From contig CAKUOD010000002.1 in NCBI GenBank assembly GCA_934668695.1, positions 1 to 64,000 on the forward strand: a stretch of DNA of 64,000 nt. Direction: 5' to 3'. Source of the DNA: an uncultured Collinsella sp. GTDB lineage: Bacteria; Actinomycetota; Coriobacteriia; Coriobacteriales; Coriobacteriaceae. Made by a program: the position numbers and the translations under genes. Of this stretch, positions 51,383 through 60,046 are shown in pieces. The notes under the pieces are model-generated. The model made no database searches and was not told the origin of the DNA. It worked only from the letters and a program-made list of their open reading frames with translations. Numbering within the stretch: position 1 is the stretch's first letter; the number at the start of each line of letters is the position of its first letter.

Positions 51383-52450
51383 CTAAACGGTAGGTTCAAT
51401 CCCCAGGTGCTCAAAGGTGCGAAGGGTTGCCTGACGGCCCTGCGGCGTACGAATCATCAACCCGCACTGCAGCAGATAGGGCTCATAGACATCCTCGAGC
51501 GTGCCCGGGTCCTCGCCCACCGCGCTGGCAAGGGTCGTAAGTCCCACGGCACGACCGGAGAACGTCTTAGCGAGCGTCTCCAAAATGCGAATATCCATCC
51601 AGTCCAGACCGAGCTCATCGATCTCGAAGAACTCGAGCGCCTGGCGACAGATATCGAGCTCGATGGGACCGTTGCCGCGCACCTGTGCGTAATCGCGCAC
51701 GCGCTTGAGCAGGCGGTTGGCAAGACGTGGCGTGCCGCGCGAACGCGAGCCGATCTCGAGTGCACTGGGATGGTCGATCGTCACGCCCAGGATAGTCGCC
51801 GAACGCGTCACAATCTGCGCGAGCTCTTCGACCGTGTAGTAATCCAGGCGATATGAAATGCCGAAGCGGTCGCGCAGCGGGCCGGTCAACATGCCCGAGC
51901 GGGTCGTGGCCGCTACCAGCGTGAACTTGGGGATATCCAGGCGAATCGAGCGCGCCGCCGGACCTTTGCCGATCACGATATCGAGCGCAAAGTCCTCCAT
52001 CGCGGGATACAGGACCTCCTCGACCGAACGGTTGAGACGGTGGATCTCATCGATAAACAGCACATCGCCCGGCTGCAGGTTGGTAAGGATAGCCGCCAGG
52101 TCACCGGTACGCGCGATGGCCGGACCGCTCGTCGTCTTAATCTGGGCGCCCAGCTCGTTGGCGATAACCGTAGCCAGCGTGGTCTTGCCCAGACCCGGAG
52201 GGCCCGAGAAGATCACGTGGTCGAGCGTTTCGCCACGGCTCTGCGCCGCTTCGATCAACACGCGCAGGCTCTGCTTGATGTGCTCCTGACCGCAGTAGTC
52301 ATCCAGGCGCTGAGGGCGCAGGGTACGGTCGACATCGAGGTCCTCGGGCGTCAGCTCCGAGCCCACCATGCGCTCGCCATGCGCCATGGATGCCGCCGGC
52401 GAGTTGCCGGGCGTCGCCCACAGGTCCTGAGAGTCATCGGCTTCCCACAT
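51383..52450 (-). CDS. ruvB: Holliday junction helicase RuvB
   Basis: A 355-residue AAA+ ATPase driving branch migration with RuvA. Walker [12 protein letters not shown], Walker B and sensor region [22 protein letters not shown], and Arg finger region GPLRDRFG are intact, and the C-terminal winged helix is present. The start ATG overlaps the ruvA stop (TGATG), so translation is coupled; a GTG directly before is an alternative. The gene order is ruvC-ruvA-ruvB. Confidence 0.97.
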   Translation of the reverse strand: MWEADDSQDLWATPGNSPAASMAHGERMVGSELTPEDLDVDRTLRPQRLDDYCGQEHIKQSLRVLIEAAQSRGETLDHVIFSGPPGLGKTTLATVIANELGAQIKTTSGPAIARTGDLAAILTNLQPGDVLFIDEIHRLNRSVEEVLYPAMEDFALDIVIGKGPAARSIRLDIPKFTLVAATTRSGMLTGPLRDRFGISYRLDYYTVEELAQIVTRSATILGVTIDHPSALEIGSRSRGTPRLANRLLKRVRDYAQVRGNGPIELDICRQALEFFEIDELGLDWMDIRILETLAKTFSGRAVGLTTLASAVGEDPGTLEDVYEPYLLQCGLMIRTPQGRQATLRTFEHLGIEPTV

Positions 52451-53070
52451 CACGCATCCATTCCGAGTCGCTTAAGCGCCGCGCCGAGCAGGTCCTCGAC
52501 ACGCATATCCTGCCCATCATACCCGCTCAGGGCAACATCGGTCTCCTGCGGGCTAAAGCCCATGGAAAGGAGCGCCGCACGGGCGTCATCGATCGCCGAG
52601 GGCGCGGCGGCGGGCACGGGCATCGCGACCTGTCCGGGAATCACGTCGACCGGCACAAAGCCCTTATCCTTGGCAAAGGTGCTCTTAAGCTCCAAAATCA
52701 GGCGCTGAGCCGTCTTTTTACCCACGCCGGGCACCTTGGCCATGCCTTTGTCGTCCTCGGCCATTACCAGCGAATACAGCTGTCCCACGGTATAGGTGGA
52801 AAGCACGGCGAGTGCCAGGCGCGGACCAACACCCGAGACGGACACGAGCCGGTCGAACATCGTGCGCTCGTCCTTGGAGGCAAACCCAAAGAGCGTCATG
52901 GCGTCCTCGCGCACCTGCATGCGCGTGTAGAGGCGGACCTCGCCGCCGGGCGTCGGCAACGTGGCAGCGGTGCTGCCCGAGATGCCGAGCTCAAAGCCCA
53001 CGCCCGACACATCGACGACAGCCGAGCTCATTGTTGCCTCGACAAGCGTTCCATGGAGCTGGGAGATCAT
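52450..53070 (-). CDS. ruvA: Holliday junction-binding protein RuvA
   Basis: A 206-residue tetrameric junction-binding subunit of the RuvAB complex. The N-terminal OB domain ([12 protein letters not shown]) is followed by two helix-hairpin-helix motifs ([13 protein letters not shown] and [12 protein letters not shown]), a Pro/Ala linker and the C-terminal RuvB-binding UBA-like domain ([16 protein letters not shown]). The ATG overlaps the ruvC stop, as in many actinobacterial ruvCAB operons. The longer open frame upstream lies inside ruvC and is rejected. Confidence 0.97.
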   Translation of the reverse strand: MISQLHGTLVEATMSSAVVDVSGVGFELGISGSTAATLPTPGGEVRLYTRMQVREDAMTLFGFASKDERTMFDRLVSVSGVGPRLALAVLSTYTVGQLYSLVMAEDDKGMAKVPGVGKKTAQRLILELKSTFAKDKGFVPVDVIPGQVAMPVPAAAPSAIDDARAALLSMGFSPQETDVALSGYDGQDMRVEDLLGAALKRLGMDA

Positions 53071-53591
53071 CAGTATCCGGTTCCTCTCTGTTGATAGAAC
53101 TCGCCGCCAGTAAGGGCGCGGGTACGGCTGAGGTTTACGTGGCAGATGGCGCAAGCCAGGGCATCGGCGGCATGGTCGGGATGCGGGTCGTGGTCGAGCT
53201 GCGTGAGCGTGCGCACCATGTAGGCGACCTGCCGCTTGTCTGCGGCACCGGTACCCACCACAGCCTGTTTGATTTGCATGGGCGTGTACTCGCCAATCTC
53301 GAGCGCGCACTCCGAAAGCGCAACGAGCGCGGCGCCGCGGGCATGTGCCGTGGGGATGGCCGAACGAACGTTGGCACCAAAGTAGATGCTCTCGATGGCA
53401 GCCGTGTCGGGGCGGTACCGCTCGACCACGCCCTTAAGGTCATGGGCAATGTGCGACAAGCGCACCGCGAGCGGACTCCCGGCACTGGTCTCGATGCAAC
53501 CGTAGGCACGGCAGCGAACCTCGCCGCGCCGCTCCTCGATAATCCCCCAACCCGTATGGGCCAAACCGGGGTCGATACCCAAGATAACCAA
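53070..53591 (-). CDS. ruvC: Holliday junction endonuclease RuvC
   Basis: A 173-residue RNase H-fold resolvase. Catalytic acidic residues are visible in ILGIDPGLAHTGWG (Asp), AAIESIYFGAN (Glu) and HPDHAADALACA (Asp pair). The chosen start is a TTG at 53591 preceded by AGGGGAGG with 5-nt spacing. No ATG or GTG offers a full N-terminus with an RBS, and the frame's upstream TTG at 53612 has none. It is the first gene of the ruvCAB operon. Confidence 0.95.
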   Translation of the reverse strand: MVILGIDPGLAHTGWGIIEERRGEVRCRAYGCIETSAGSPLAVRLSHIAHDLKGVVERYRPDTAAIESIYFGANVRSAIPTAHARGAALVALSECALEIGEYTPMQIKQAVVGTGAADKRQVAYMVRTLTQLDHDPHPDHAADALACAICHVNLSRTRALTGGEFYQQRGTGY

Positions 53592-53721
53592 GCCAGCCTC
53601 CCCTCGCCACAAGCACAGCGCAAGACAAGGCCCCGCGCATCATTCACGAACGTCTGTTCTAGAATAACACAACCTGGGAAGTATGAGCCAAGCAAGGTCG
53701 AATCGCAGGTTGACCACACGC

Positions 53722-53831
53722 CAGCGAGCGCCCGCCAGAGCGAGCAAGGTGGCGTGAAAGAGGAGGGCATAGGCCTTATGGCCATGCCCGACGATTGAAC
53801 GCCAGATTGCCGCTCTGGTGGGCGCGCAGCG
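53722..53831. ncRNA. Candidate structured element of about 110 nt, copy 3
   Basis: Outer stem GCGCCCGCCAGAGCG..GCAA with TTGC..CGCTCTGGTGGGCGC (one G-T pair), second stem GGCGT/ACGCC, apical hairpin GGGCAT, bulged A, GGCC, loop TTAT, GGCCATGCCC. It ends 3 nt from the stop of the - strand gene at 53834 and lies upstream of ruvC. The G-T pair is a G-U pair only in + strand RNA. Confidence 0.65.
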
Positions 53832-53833
53832 TT

Positions 53834-55819
53834 CTAGTTTTGAGAGAAGAATGGGAATTGTCTTGGATCAACCGGCGGATGCGGCATCGGGCCACCCTGG
53901 GGACCACCTTGCGGTCCGCCCCGGCCGCCCATCATCTTTTCGATGGCGTCCTGAACCTCGCCCTCGAACTTTTTCATTCCCTCGTGCAAACGACGCTGAC
54001 CGTCCTCAGAGCGCAGCTCCTCCATCTGCTCGGGCGTAATACCCAGAAGCTCGCCCAGCACGCCCATCATCTCGTTTCGCACGCGCTCGCTCGTATCCTC
54101 GTCAGCAAAGCGGCGCACCTCGGCGCGCGCCAGCGAATCGACCGTCATACGCTCCTTGCCGCTAAGCCCCAGGTCGGACCACGCGAGCATATACGGCCAG
54201 GCACGCTCGGCAAACGAACGGGCCGAGACGATCGGCGTCGTCGGCAGCATGCGGCGGGCGGCCTCGCCCTGTCGAACGAGCATCAGCAGCAGCGAGCAAG
54301 CCTCAGGCTTGCCAGTGGCCATCGGGATGTCGTCGAAAGATCGATTGCGGTCCACGTGTGCCTCGAGCGCGCCATCGACCTCACCCGGCTCAAGCCCGCC
54401 GAGCAGCTGTGCCGCGCGGTCGAGCATATCGACCGGACCGTCGAGCGTCGAGAGCGCCTGCGCCAGCACGCGCTCCATACAATCTTCCACCGCGTTGAGC
54501 GTCACGAGCTCTTGGGGCACCACAGCAGACGTGCGGTTGCGCACACGCGCCACAAACTCAAGCGTCGACAGGTACACATCGCCAAAGGGCGCAAAGTCGC
54601 CCTGGTAGCCGCCGCAAAGCGCCGGCGCCGCCAGCGCGTACTCGGTTTTGGACAGCGGGCTCAGCGCCATCGCACCCAGCTCGAGCGCCGTGTCCTCCAG
54701 CATGAGGCCCAGCGTGCGAGAGCGCAGGCGCTCGGCGTCGCCCGCCGACACATCGCGGTCGAGCACACGCGCGGCATCCGGCGCATCGCGCTCAACGGTG
54801 CGAATATGCAGGCGCTCAGCAATCGCGCGAACGGCGGCACAGCGAGCAGCCTCGGCCTCTTCCTGCGCCGGCGTAAAGATGCGGTTGCGCCCCAGCACCA
54901 GGCCGATCACATTGCGCGGACCCAAGGCGTCGACGGCAAGCGCCGCCAGCAGGGACGACGGTAGATCGCCCTCGAGCGCCACCACGGCGCGCGACGTACC
55001 GTGGGCACGGGCGTTATCGCGCACGGCGAGCACCAGCGCCTGCCACAGCCACTCCTCGGAGCGAAACTCCGGAAGCTCATGGTCCTCCAGGGCGTCGAGC
55101 ATCACGCCGCGCTGAATCTCCTGGACCAGCAGGCTCTCCTCAAAACACGGCGCCTGGGCCACCACGCGGCCGCAGTCGTCGAGCACAAACGAGCCACCGG
55201 TATACACCGACTCGTCGTACGCACCGACCGGCGCCATGCAGGCAAACCACACGCTACGCTTGGATGCGATCTTGCGGTAGGCTCCACTGCGCACGGCGGC
55301 AACGGCAGCGGTCTCGCGGTCGGTCATGTCAAACGCGTTGAATTGGAAATACGCAATGAGGTCAACACCGGTCGGCAACATCTCGAGTTCGCGGTCCAAG
55401 TCAAAAATCACGGCAATGCGCACGCCGTCCACGTCGAACACCGGCGGCGCCCAACGCGTGTCGTTGTTCTCACCACGCTGCAGGGCAATGCTCGAACGCG
55501 CCGGCACCACATGACCGTCCTTGAGCATCATGTAGTCGAGCAGCGGCTGGCCCTCAAACGAAACCGCCGCGGGCACGATGCAGATCATGTCAAGCTCCTG
55601 GATACGCTCGGCGACACCAGTCAAGCCGGCAAGCATGTCGTGCTCAAAGTCGGCAGTGCCCACCAGGCCCCCGGGCATGGCGCCCATAAAGAGCGGAGCC
55701 GGAACGCACAGCACGCGCGCCCCGCGCTCGTGGGCCAGACGAGCCTGGTCCTCGATGCGGCCGCAAATGCCCTCAATATCACCCAGGCGCATATCGATCT
55801 GTGCAAGCGCGAGCTTCAT
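53834..55819 (-). CDS. Degenerate NAD-synthetase-like protein (nitrilase + NadE folds)
   Basis: A 661-residue protein with the two-domain plan of glutamine-dependent NAD synthetase. In the N-terminal nitrilase-like domain the Glu position reads VPAPL (about residue 41), the Lys region reads PARSS, and the Cys position reads IAVIFD (Phe139), so the Glu-Lys-Cys triad is lost. In the NadE-like domain the SGGxDS pyrophosphate loop is replaced by LEGDLPSS (about 282-289), although SSLLAALAVDALGPRNVIG, SKTEYALA and FAPFGDVYLS still align with NadE. A C-terminal Gly/Pro-rich extension ends FPFFSQN. GGAAAGGG precedes the ATG. It is probably a pseudoenzyme with a regulatory or scaffolding role. Confidence 0.8.
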   Translation of the reverse strand: MKLALAQIDMRLGDIEGICGRIEDQARLAHERGARVLCVPAPLFMGAMPGGLVGTADFEHDMLAGLTGVAERIQELDMICIVPAAVSFEGQPLLDYMMLKDGHVVPARSSIALQRGENNDTRWAPPVFDVDGVRIAVIFDLDRELEMLPTGVDLIAYFQFNAFDMTDRETAAVAAVRSGAYRKIASKRSVWFACMAPVGAYDESVYTGGSFVLDDCGRVVAQAPCFEESLLVQEIQRGVMLDALEDHELPEFRSEEWLWQALVLAVRDNARAHGTSRAVVALEGDLPSSLLAALAVDALGPRNVIGLVLGRNRIFTPAQEEAEAARCAAVRAIAERLHIRTVERDAPDAARVLDRDVSAGDAERLRSRTLGLMLEDTALELGAMALSPLSKTEYALAAPALCGGYQGDFAPFGDVYLSTLEFVARVRNRTSAVVPQELVTLNAVEDCMERVLAQALSTLDGPVDMLDRAAQLLGGLEPGEVDGALEAHVDRNRSFDDIPMATGKPEACSLLLMLVRQGEAARRMLPTTPIVSARSFAERAWPYMLAWSDLGLSGKERMTVDSLARAEVRRFADEDTSERVRNEMMGVLGELLGITPEQMEELRSEDGQRRLHEGMKKFEGEVQDAIEKMMGGRGGPQGGPQGGPMPHPPVDPRQFPFFSQN

Positions 55820-55858
55820 GGCTCAGCCCTTTCCGTCGTAAACCATCGTTGTCGTAGT

Positions 55859-55892
55859 AAAAGCGCCGGCCGCATAATGCAGTCGGCGCTCG
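55859..55892 (-). terminator. Intrinsic terminator after the superoxide reductase gene
   Basis: On the - strand AGCGCCG pairs with CGGCGCT, followed by TTTTAC, about 45 nt past the stop. Confidence 0.8.
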
Positions 55893-55936
55893 CATGTGCA
55901 TATGCTAGCTATGATACCCCGAGCGGGGGCGCGCTC

Positions 55937-56299
55937 CTAGAATGTCGCGGACCACAGCCCGTGCAGGTTGCAGTAGGCATAGACGGTACCGGTCTTGGAA
56001 CCGCCGGCAAAAAACGTCGCGGGCTTCATACCGGGCTCAAGGTAATGGACCTCTAAGCGGCCCTCGGCCTCAAGGGCGATCCACTCAATATAGTGCTCGG
56101 GCAGGCTGGGGTGCTCGACCGAGCCCACGCGTGCGCGGATCACGTGACCGTCACGCTCGCTCTCGACGACGGGCACGTGCTTCTCGTGCGCTGCATCCTC
56201 GGTGTTCGCGGTCAGCTCCGTGCAGCCGGCAGGGGTTGCAACGTCGTTACCAAGGGCGGCAATGAGCTTACCGTCGGGGTCCTTAAAGAATTTCGCCAT
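55937..56299 (-). CDS. Superoxide reductase (desulfoferrodoxin family) lacking centre I
   Basis: A 120-residue iron protein reducing superoxide to peroxide in anaerobes. The centre II ligands are intact: E39-K40-H41 (EKHVP), His63 and His69 (HPSLPEHYIEW), Cys110 and His113 (CNLHG). The N-terminal 35 residues align with the desulforedoxin domain of 2Fe-SOR (MAKFFKDPDGK) but its four cysteines are absent, so centre I cannot form. The start at 56299 follows AAAGGAG; the longer frame is rejected. It is monocistronic, with its own terminator. A donor such as rubredoxin is not encoded nearby. Confidence 0.93.
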   Translation of the reverse strand: MAKFFKDPDGKLIAALGNDVATPAGCTELTANTEDAAHEKHVPVVESERDGHVIRARVGSVEHPSLPEHYIEWIALEAEGRLEVHYLEPGMKPATFFAGGSKTGTVYAYCNLHGLWSATF

Positions 56300-56449
56300 G
56301 ATGTTCTCCTTTGCTGATGTGCCAATGTTCTTGATGGTTCTTATGCCCAAAGGCAGACAAACCATCCACGGCATTGCAAATGAACACATAACGGGCGGGG
56401 ACGATGGGGCAGCGTGTGCCATCCGCCCTGGCAGCCCCGCCCGAGCGGG

Positions 56450-59400
56450 TTAGCGCCCGTCGCCGCCCAGCAGCGCCAGAACATCCTCGCGGGTAAACAG
56501 CGCCGACGAGATACCGTCGCCGCCGAGCACGCTGTTGACCAGGTCGCGTTTGGACTCCTGCATCTGCATGATGCGCTCCTCGATCGTGTCCTTGGCGATG
56601 AGCTTGTACACGGTCACGGTATGTTGCTGGCCAATACGATGCGCGCGGTCGGTCGCCTGGTCCTGCGCGGCCACGTTCCACCACGGGTCGTAGTGAATGA
56701 CCACGTCGGCCGCCGTCAGGTTAAGGCCCACGCCGCCCGCCTTGAGCGAGATCAGAAACACCGGCACCTCGCCCGCCTGGAACTGCGCGACCATCTTGGC
56801 GCGGCTCTCCTTGGACGATGCGCCCGTGAGCTTAAGGAAGGCGATATCCTCCTTGGCCAAGCGCTTGCCAATGATATCGAGCATGCCCGTAAACTGGCTG
56901 AACAGCAGAATGTGATGCCCGCCGTCGAGCGCGCCGTGCACGAGCTCCATGCAAGCGTCGAGCTTGGCGCTCCCCGCCTTGTAGTCCTCGTAGTGCAGAT
57001 GCGGGTCGCAGCAGATCTGGCGCAGCTTAGTGAGCTCGGCGAGCACCTTGAGCTTGTCCTTCTTAAACTCACCGGCTTCGCGATGCTGCACCTGCTGGGC
57101 AATGCGATCCTGGTTAGCCAGGTAGAGCTTGCGCTGCTCGCCGGTGAGCTGCGCCATGACGGTGTCCTCGATCTTCTCGGGCAGGTCGGCGACCACGTCT
57201 TCCTTAACACGACGCAGCACAAACGGCGACACGAGCGCCTGCAGGCGAGCAGCGCTGTCACCCTCGGCGTGTTCGACCGGGCTCTCAAAGCGCTTGGCAA
57301 ACGACTCGCGCGCGCCCAAAAGGCCCGGCATCAAAAAGTCGAAGATACTCCAGAGCTCGGACAGGCGGTTTTCGATAGGCGTGCCCGTCAGGGCAAAGCG
57401 CACACCGGCGGGCAGGCGCTTGGCGGCGCGCGCCACCTGCGTGAGCGGGTTTTTAATGTACTGGGCCTCGTCGAGCACCACGCGGGCAAAGTCCTGCTCG
57501 GCATACTCGTCGATATCGCGACGCATGAGGTCATACGAGGTCACGACCACGTTATGCTCGGCGGCCCCGGCTATCTGCACGCGGCGCTGCGCCTTGGCAC
57601 CCACGATGGCGCACACGTCGAGCGACGGGGCAAAGCGCTCCAACTCGGCAGTCCAGTTGTACACGAGCGATGCCGGGCATACCACGAGTGTGGGCTTGGT
57701 ATCCCCCGCCTCCACGCGCGCCAGGATATGCGCGATCATCTGCAGTGTTTTGCCCAGGCCCATATCGTCGGCCAAGATGCCGCCAAGGCCCAGATGCTCG
57801 AGCGAGCCGAGCCACTGATAGCCATCGACCTGGTAGCCACGCAGCGTGGCCCTGAGCGAGGCTGGCACCGTAAAGTCCATCTTGCCGAGCGTGTCCAGAC
57901 GCTCGACAGTGCGACGGAATGCGGCATCGCGATCGGCCTCGAGCGCGGGCGTGCGCGTGAGCATGCTATCGACAAACAGGGTGCTCGATGCGGGAAGCGA
58001 CACGCCGTCGAGCAGGTCGACGGCATCGACGCCCAGGTCCTCGGCAAGGCCAAACGCGGCGCGGGCGCCCTCGTCCAGACGCACGATGTCGCCGGAGGTC
58101 AGGCGCGCAAACGTCTGGTGGCGCTTGTACGAGTCCAGGTAGATGGCAAGGTCTGCGGCCGAAAGCCCGCTCGCGCCCAGCTCGACGTCGAGCAGATTGC
58201 TCTTGACGGTCGCACGCACCGAGAGCTTGGGCGCAGGACGTACCGAGATCTGGCGCAGGCGGTCGCTGAGCATGACCTCGCCCAGCTCAGACAGCACAGA
58301 CAGGCCCTCGGTCAGCAGGCGGAACAGGCTCTCGTCATCGCGCTCCTCAAACGCCAGGCCGCCCTCGTAGAAATCGAAGTACATGGCAGCCGTGTCCATA
58401 ACGCGAAACTCCGCCACCATGTCGCGGGGTGGCACTCCGGGGCGCTGGTCTTCGAAGGGGCTCCCCGGAGCACCCAGGCTAAAAAGATCTGCCGACCAAT
58501 CGCCGTAGGCAACCGTGATCTTGCAGGTCACAAGTCCGTCGTCAACACCGATTGCCATAGCAAAGCTCGGCTCGGGCGCCACGGTGTCAAGCACGGCGGG
58601 AGCGGTGAGGTCGGTGTATTCGCGCAGCACGGGCAGCGCCATGCGGCAGAACTCGCCCACCTGTTCGGCGGCGATATGGACCGGCGTGCGGCAGGGCAGC
58701 AAACGCGACAGAAACGGTGCAGCATGCTGAGCAAACGCCGCGTCGGTACGGCGCGCGCGGTGCGTGTCGACCAGATAGGCAACATCGCCCGAGGCAAAGC
58801 AATATGCATCGGCGGGCAGGCGCAGGTCATAGCTGCCGCCGGCCGCCGGCGCGATCTTGGCGGCAAGAAGCGGCGGGCGTTTTGCCGAGGCCTCGTCCTC
58901 CCCTTCCGGTACCGACTCAACCGCCACCTCGTAGGAACGATGCGTCGTCGTCCCCCGCGACCAGGCGGGCTCAAAGGAAATGGTCCGGCCACGCAGCAGG
59001 TCCAGCATGTATACGATGTCATGCTCGGACAGCGGCAGCTGGCGCTCGGCGACAAAGCCGCTGCGCGCAAAATCGTACGCCGTCGAGCGCGAGCTCGTAA
59101 TGTCACCGAGATAGGCAACCGTCGTCGCAACAAGGTCGAGCAGGCGCACCGAAACCTCGTCAAAGGCCTCGGGCGTATGGAGGAACGTGAGCTTCTTGCC
59201 GTACGAGAACGTGCCGCCGCGCACGTAGGCATCGGCCATGCCGTCGATGTCCTTGACCACGTAGGACACCGAGCCGCAGCGAATGCGAAACTCGAGCGCC
59301 CAGCTAAAACGGTCGGCAAACAGCGGATTGTAGTACGGCACCAGCGAGGGCTCCAATACCGCCTTGGGGGCATCGGGGTCGACGGTGGAGGCGAGCTTGC

Positions 59401-59914
59401 GGCGCATGCCCGCCAGCTCGTCCATGCGCGCGTCCGAAAGATCGGAGAGTGCTTTCATGAGGCTCGGACTCGTGGGAACTGGTGCCGGAAAGGGAAAGTT
59501 GGGGTTGACCGCCGGCGCGGCGGACGCGGGGCGCGCAGGCTGCTTGGGCGCCGCCGTAAACGTGCGGACCGGCGTGCGCAGGCCCTCGACGGACTCGGTG
59601 CCGCTTGCGTCCAGATACGCAAGCGCCGTAGCGATGGCGTGCTTGCACATGCCAGGGTAGCGGTAGGCGGCGGGGCAATCGCAGTCGTAGTCGATAACCT
59701 CGTGCTCGTCCACATCGAGTTCTACATGCGTCTTGTACAGGTCGCCGCGCGAACCGCGCACCGTACCCTCGACCGTCACGTTCTTGGAAAAGCGCGAGCC
59801 GGAGTCCTCAAACGACAGCACGGCGCCGTTGAGCATGAGCGAACGCCCCTTCATAAAGGTGCCGCTGAGCGCCGCTTCCTTACGAAGCGCCTGCACAAAC
59901 GTCCCCTGTGCCAT
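56450..59914 (-). CDS. SWIM zinc finger SNF2-family DEAD/DEAH-like helicase
   Basis: A 1154-residue SWI2/SNF2 ATPase. An N-terminal SWIM zinc finger (CDCPAAYRYPGMCKH) precedes a bacterial SNF2-associated region and a C-terminal helicase core: motif I ADDMGLGKTLQ, II LDEAQYIKN, III LTGTPIENRLSELWSIF, then FSQFTGMLDII, SLKAGGVGLNLTAA and VI DRAHRIGQ. It probably remodels DNA-protein complexes or acts with RNA polymerase like RapA; bacterial SWIM-SNF2 proteins remain poorly characterised. The ATG at 59914 follows GGAGG; a TTG four codons upstream overlaps that RBS. Its 3' neighbour is the superoxide reductase gene. Confidence 0.92.
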   Translation of the reverse strand: MAQGTFVQALRKEAALSGTFMKGRSLMLNGAVLSFEDSGSRFSKNVTVEGTVRGSRGDLYKTHVELDVDEHEVIDYDCDCPAAYRYPGMCKHAIATALAYLDASGTESVEGLRTPVRTFTAAPKQPARPASAAPAVNPNFPFPAPVPTSPSLMKALSDLSDARMDELAGMRRKLASTVDPDAPKAVLEPSLVPYYNPLFADRFSWALEFRIRCGSVSYVVKDIDGMADAYVRGGTFSYGKKLTFLHTPEAFDEVSVRLLDLVATTVAYLGDITSSRSTAYDFARSGFVAERQLPLSEHDIVYMLDLLRGRTISFEPAWSRGTTTHRSYEVAVESVPEGEDEASAKRPPLLAAKIAPAAGGSYDLRLPADAYCFASGDVAYLVDTHRARRTDAAFAQHAAPFLSRLLPCRTPVHIAAEQVGEFCRMALPVLREYTDLTAPAVLDTVAPEPSFAMAIGVDDGLVTCKITVAYGDWSADLFSLGAPGSPFEDQRPGVPPRDMVAEFRVMDTAAMYFDFYEGGLAFEERDDESLFRLLTEGLSVLSELGEVMLSDRLRQISVRPAPKLSVRATVKSNLLDVELGASGLSAADLAIYLDSYKRHQTFARLTSGDIVRLDEGARAAFGLAEDLGVDAVDLLDGVSLPASSTLFVDSMLTRTPALEADRDAAFRRTVERLDTLGKMDFTVPASLRATLRGYQVDGYQWLGSLEHLGLGGILADDMGLGKTLQMIAHILARVEAGDTKPTLVVCPASLVYNWTAELERFAPSLDVCAIVGAKAQRRVQIAGAAEHNVVVTSYDLMRRDIDEYAEQDFARVVLDEAQYIKNPLTQVARAAKRLPAGVRFALTGTPIENRLSELWSIFDFLMPGLLGARESFAKRFESPVEHAEGDSAARLQALVSPFVLRRVKEDVVADLPEKIEDTVMAQLTGEQRKLYLANQDRIAQQVQHREAGEFKKDKLKVLAELTKLRQICCDPHLHYEDYKAGSAKLDACMELVHGALDGGHHILLFSQFTGMLDIIGKRLAKEDIAFLKLTGASSKESRAKMVAQFQAGEVPVFLISLKAGGVGLNLTAADVVIHYDPWWNVAAQDQATDRAHRIGQQHTVTVYKLIAKDTIEERIMQMQESKRDLVNSVLGGDGISSALFTREDVLALLGGDGR

Positions 59915-59936
59915 CACTTCCTCCAATCAACCCGCC

Positions 59937-60046
59937 AAATGATTTTTCTGGGACGGGGATGAAAAAATCATTCCCGTCCCAGAAAGACAGCCCCGTTATG
60001 CATCACCCAAAATGATTTTTTAATCCCCGTCCCAGAGAAATCATTT
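59937..60046 (-). terminator. 24-bp inverted repeat after dnaE
   Basis: Arms 59937-59960 and 60023-60046 (AAATGATTT..GGGACGGGGAT) pair with one mismatch, and inside them GGGACGGG/CCCGTCCC can form a smaller hairpin. On the - strand, AAAATGATTT just after the dnaE stop also pairs with AAATCATTTT, giving a terminator-like hairpin ending in TTTT. It belongs to the GGGACGGGG repeat family. Confidence 0.65.

Noticed and set aside
56414..59962. A 1182-codon + strand open frame
   Set aside because: Antisense to the SNF2 helicase gene, with no domain and no RBS; a GC-driven shadow.
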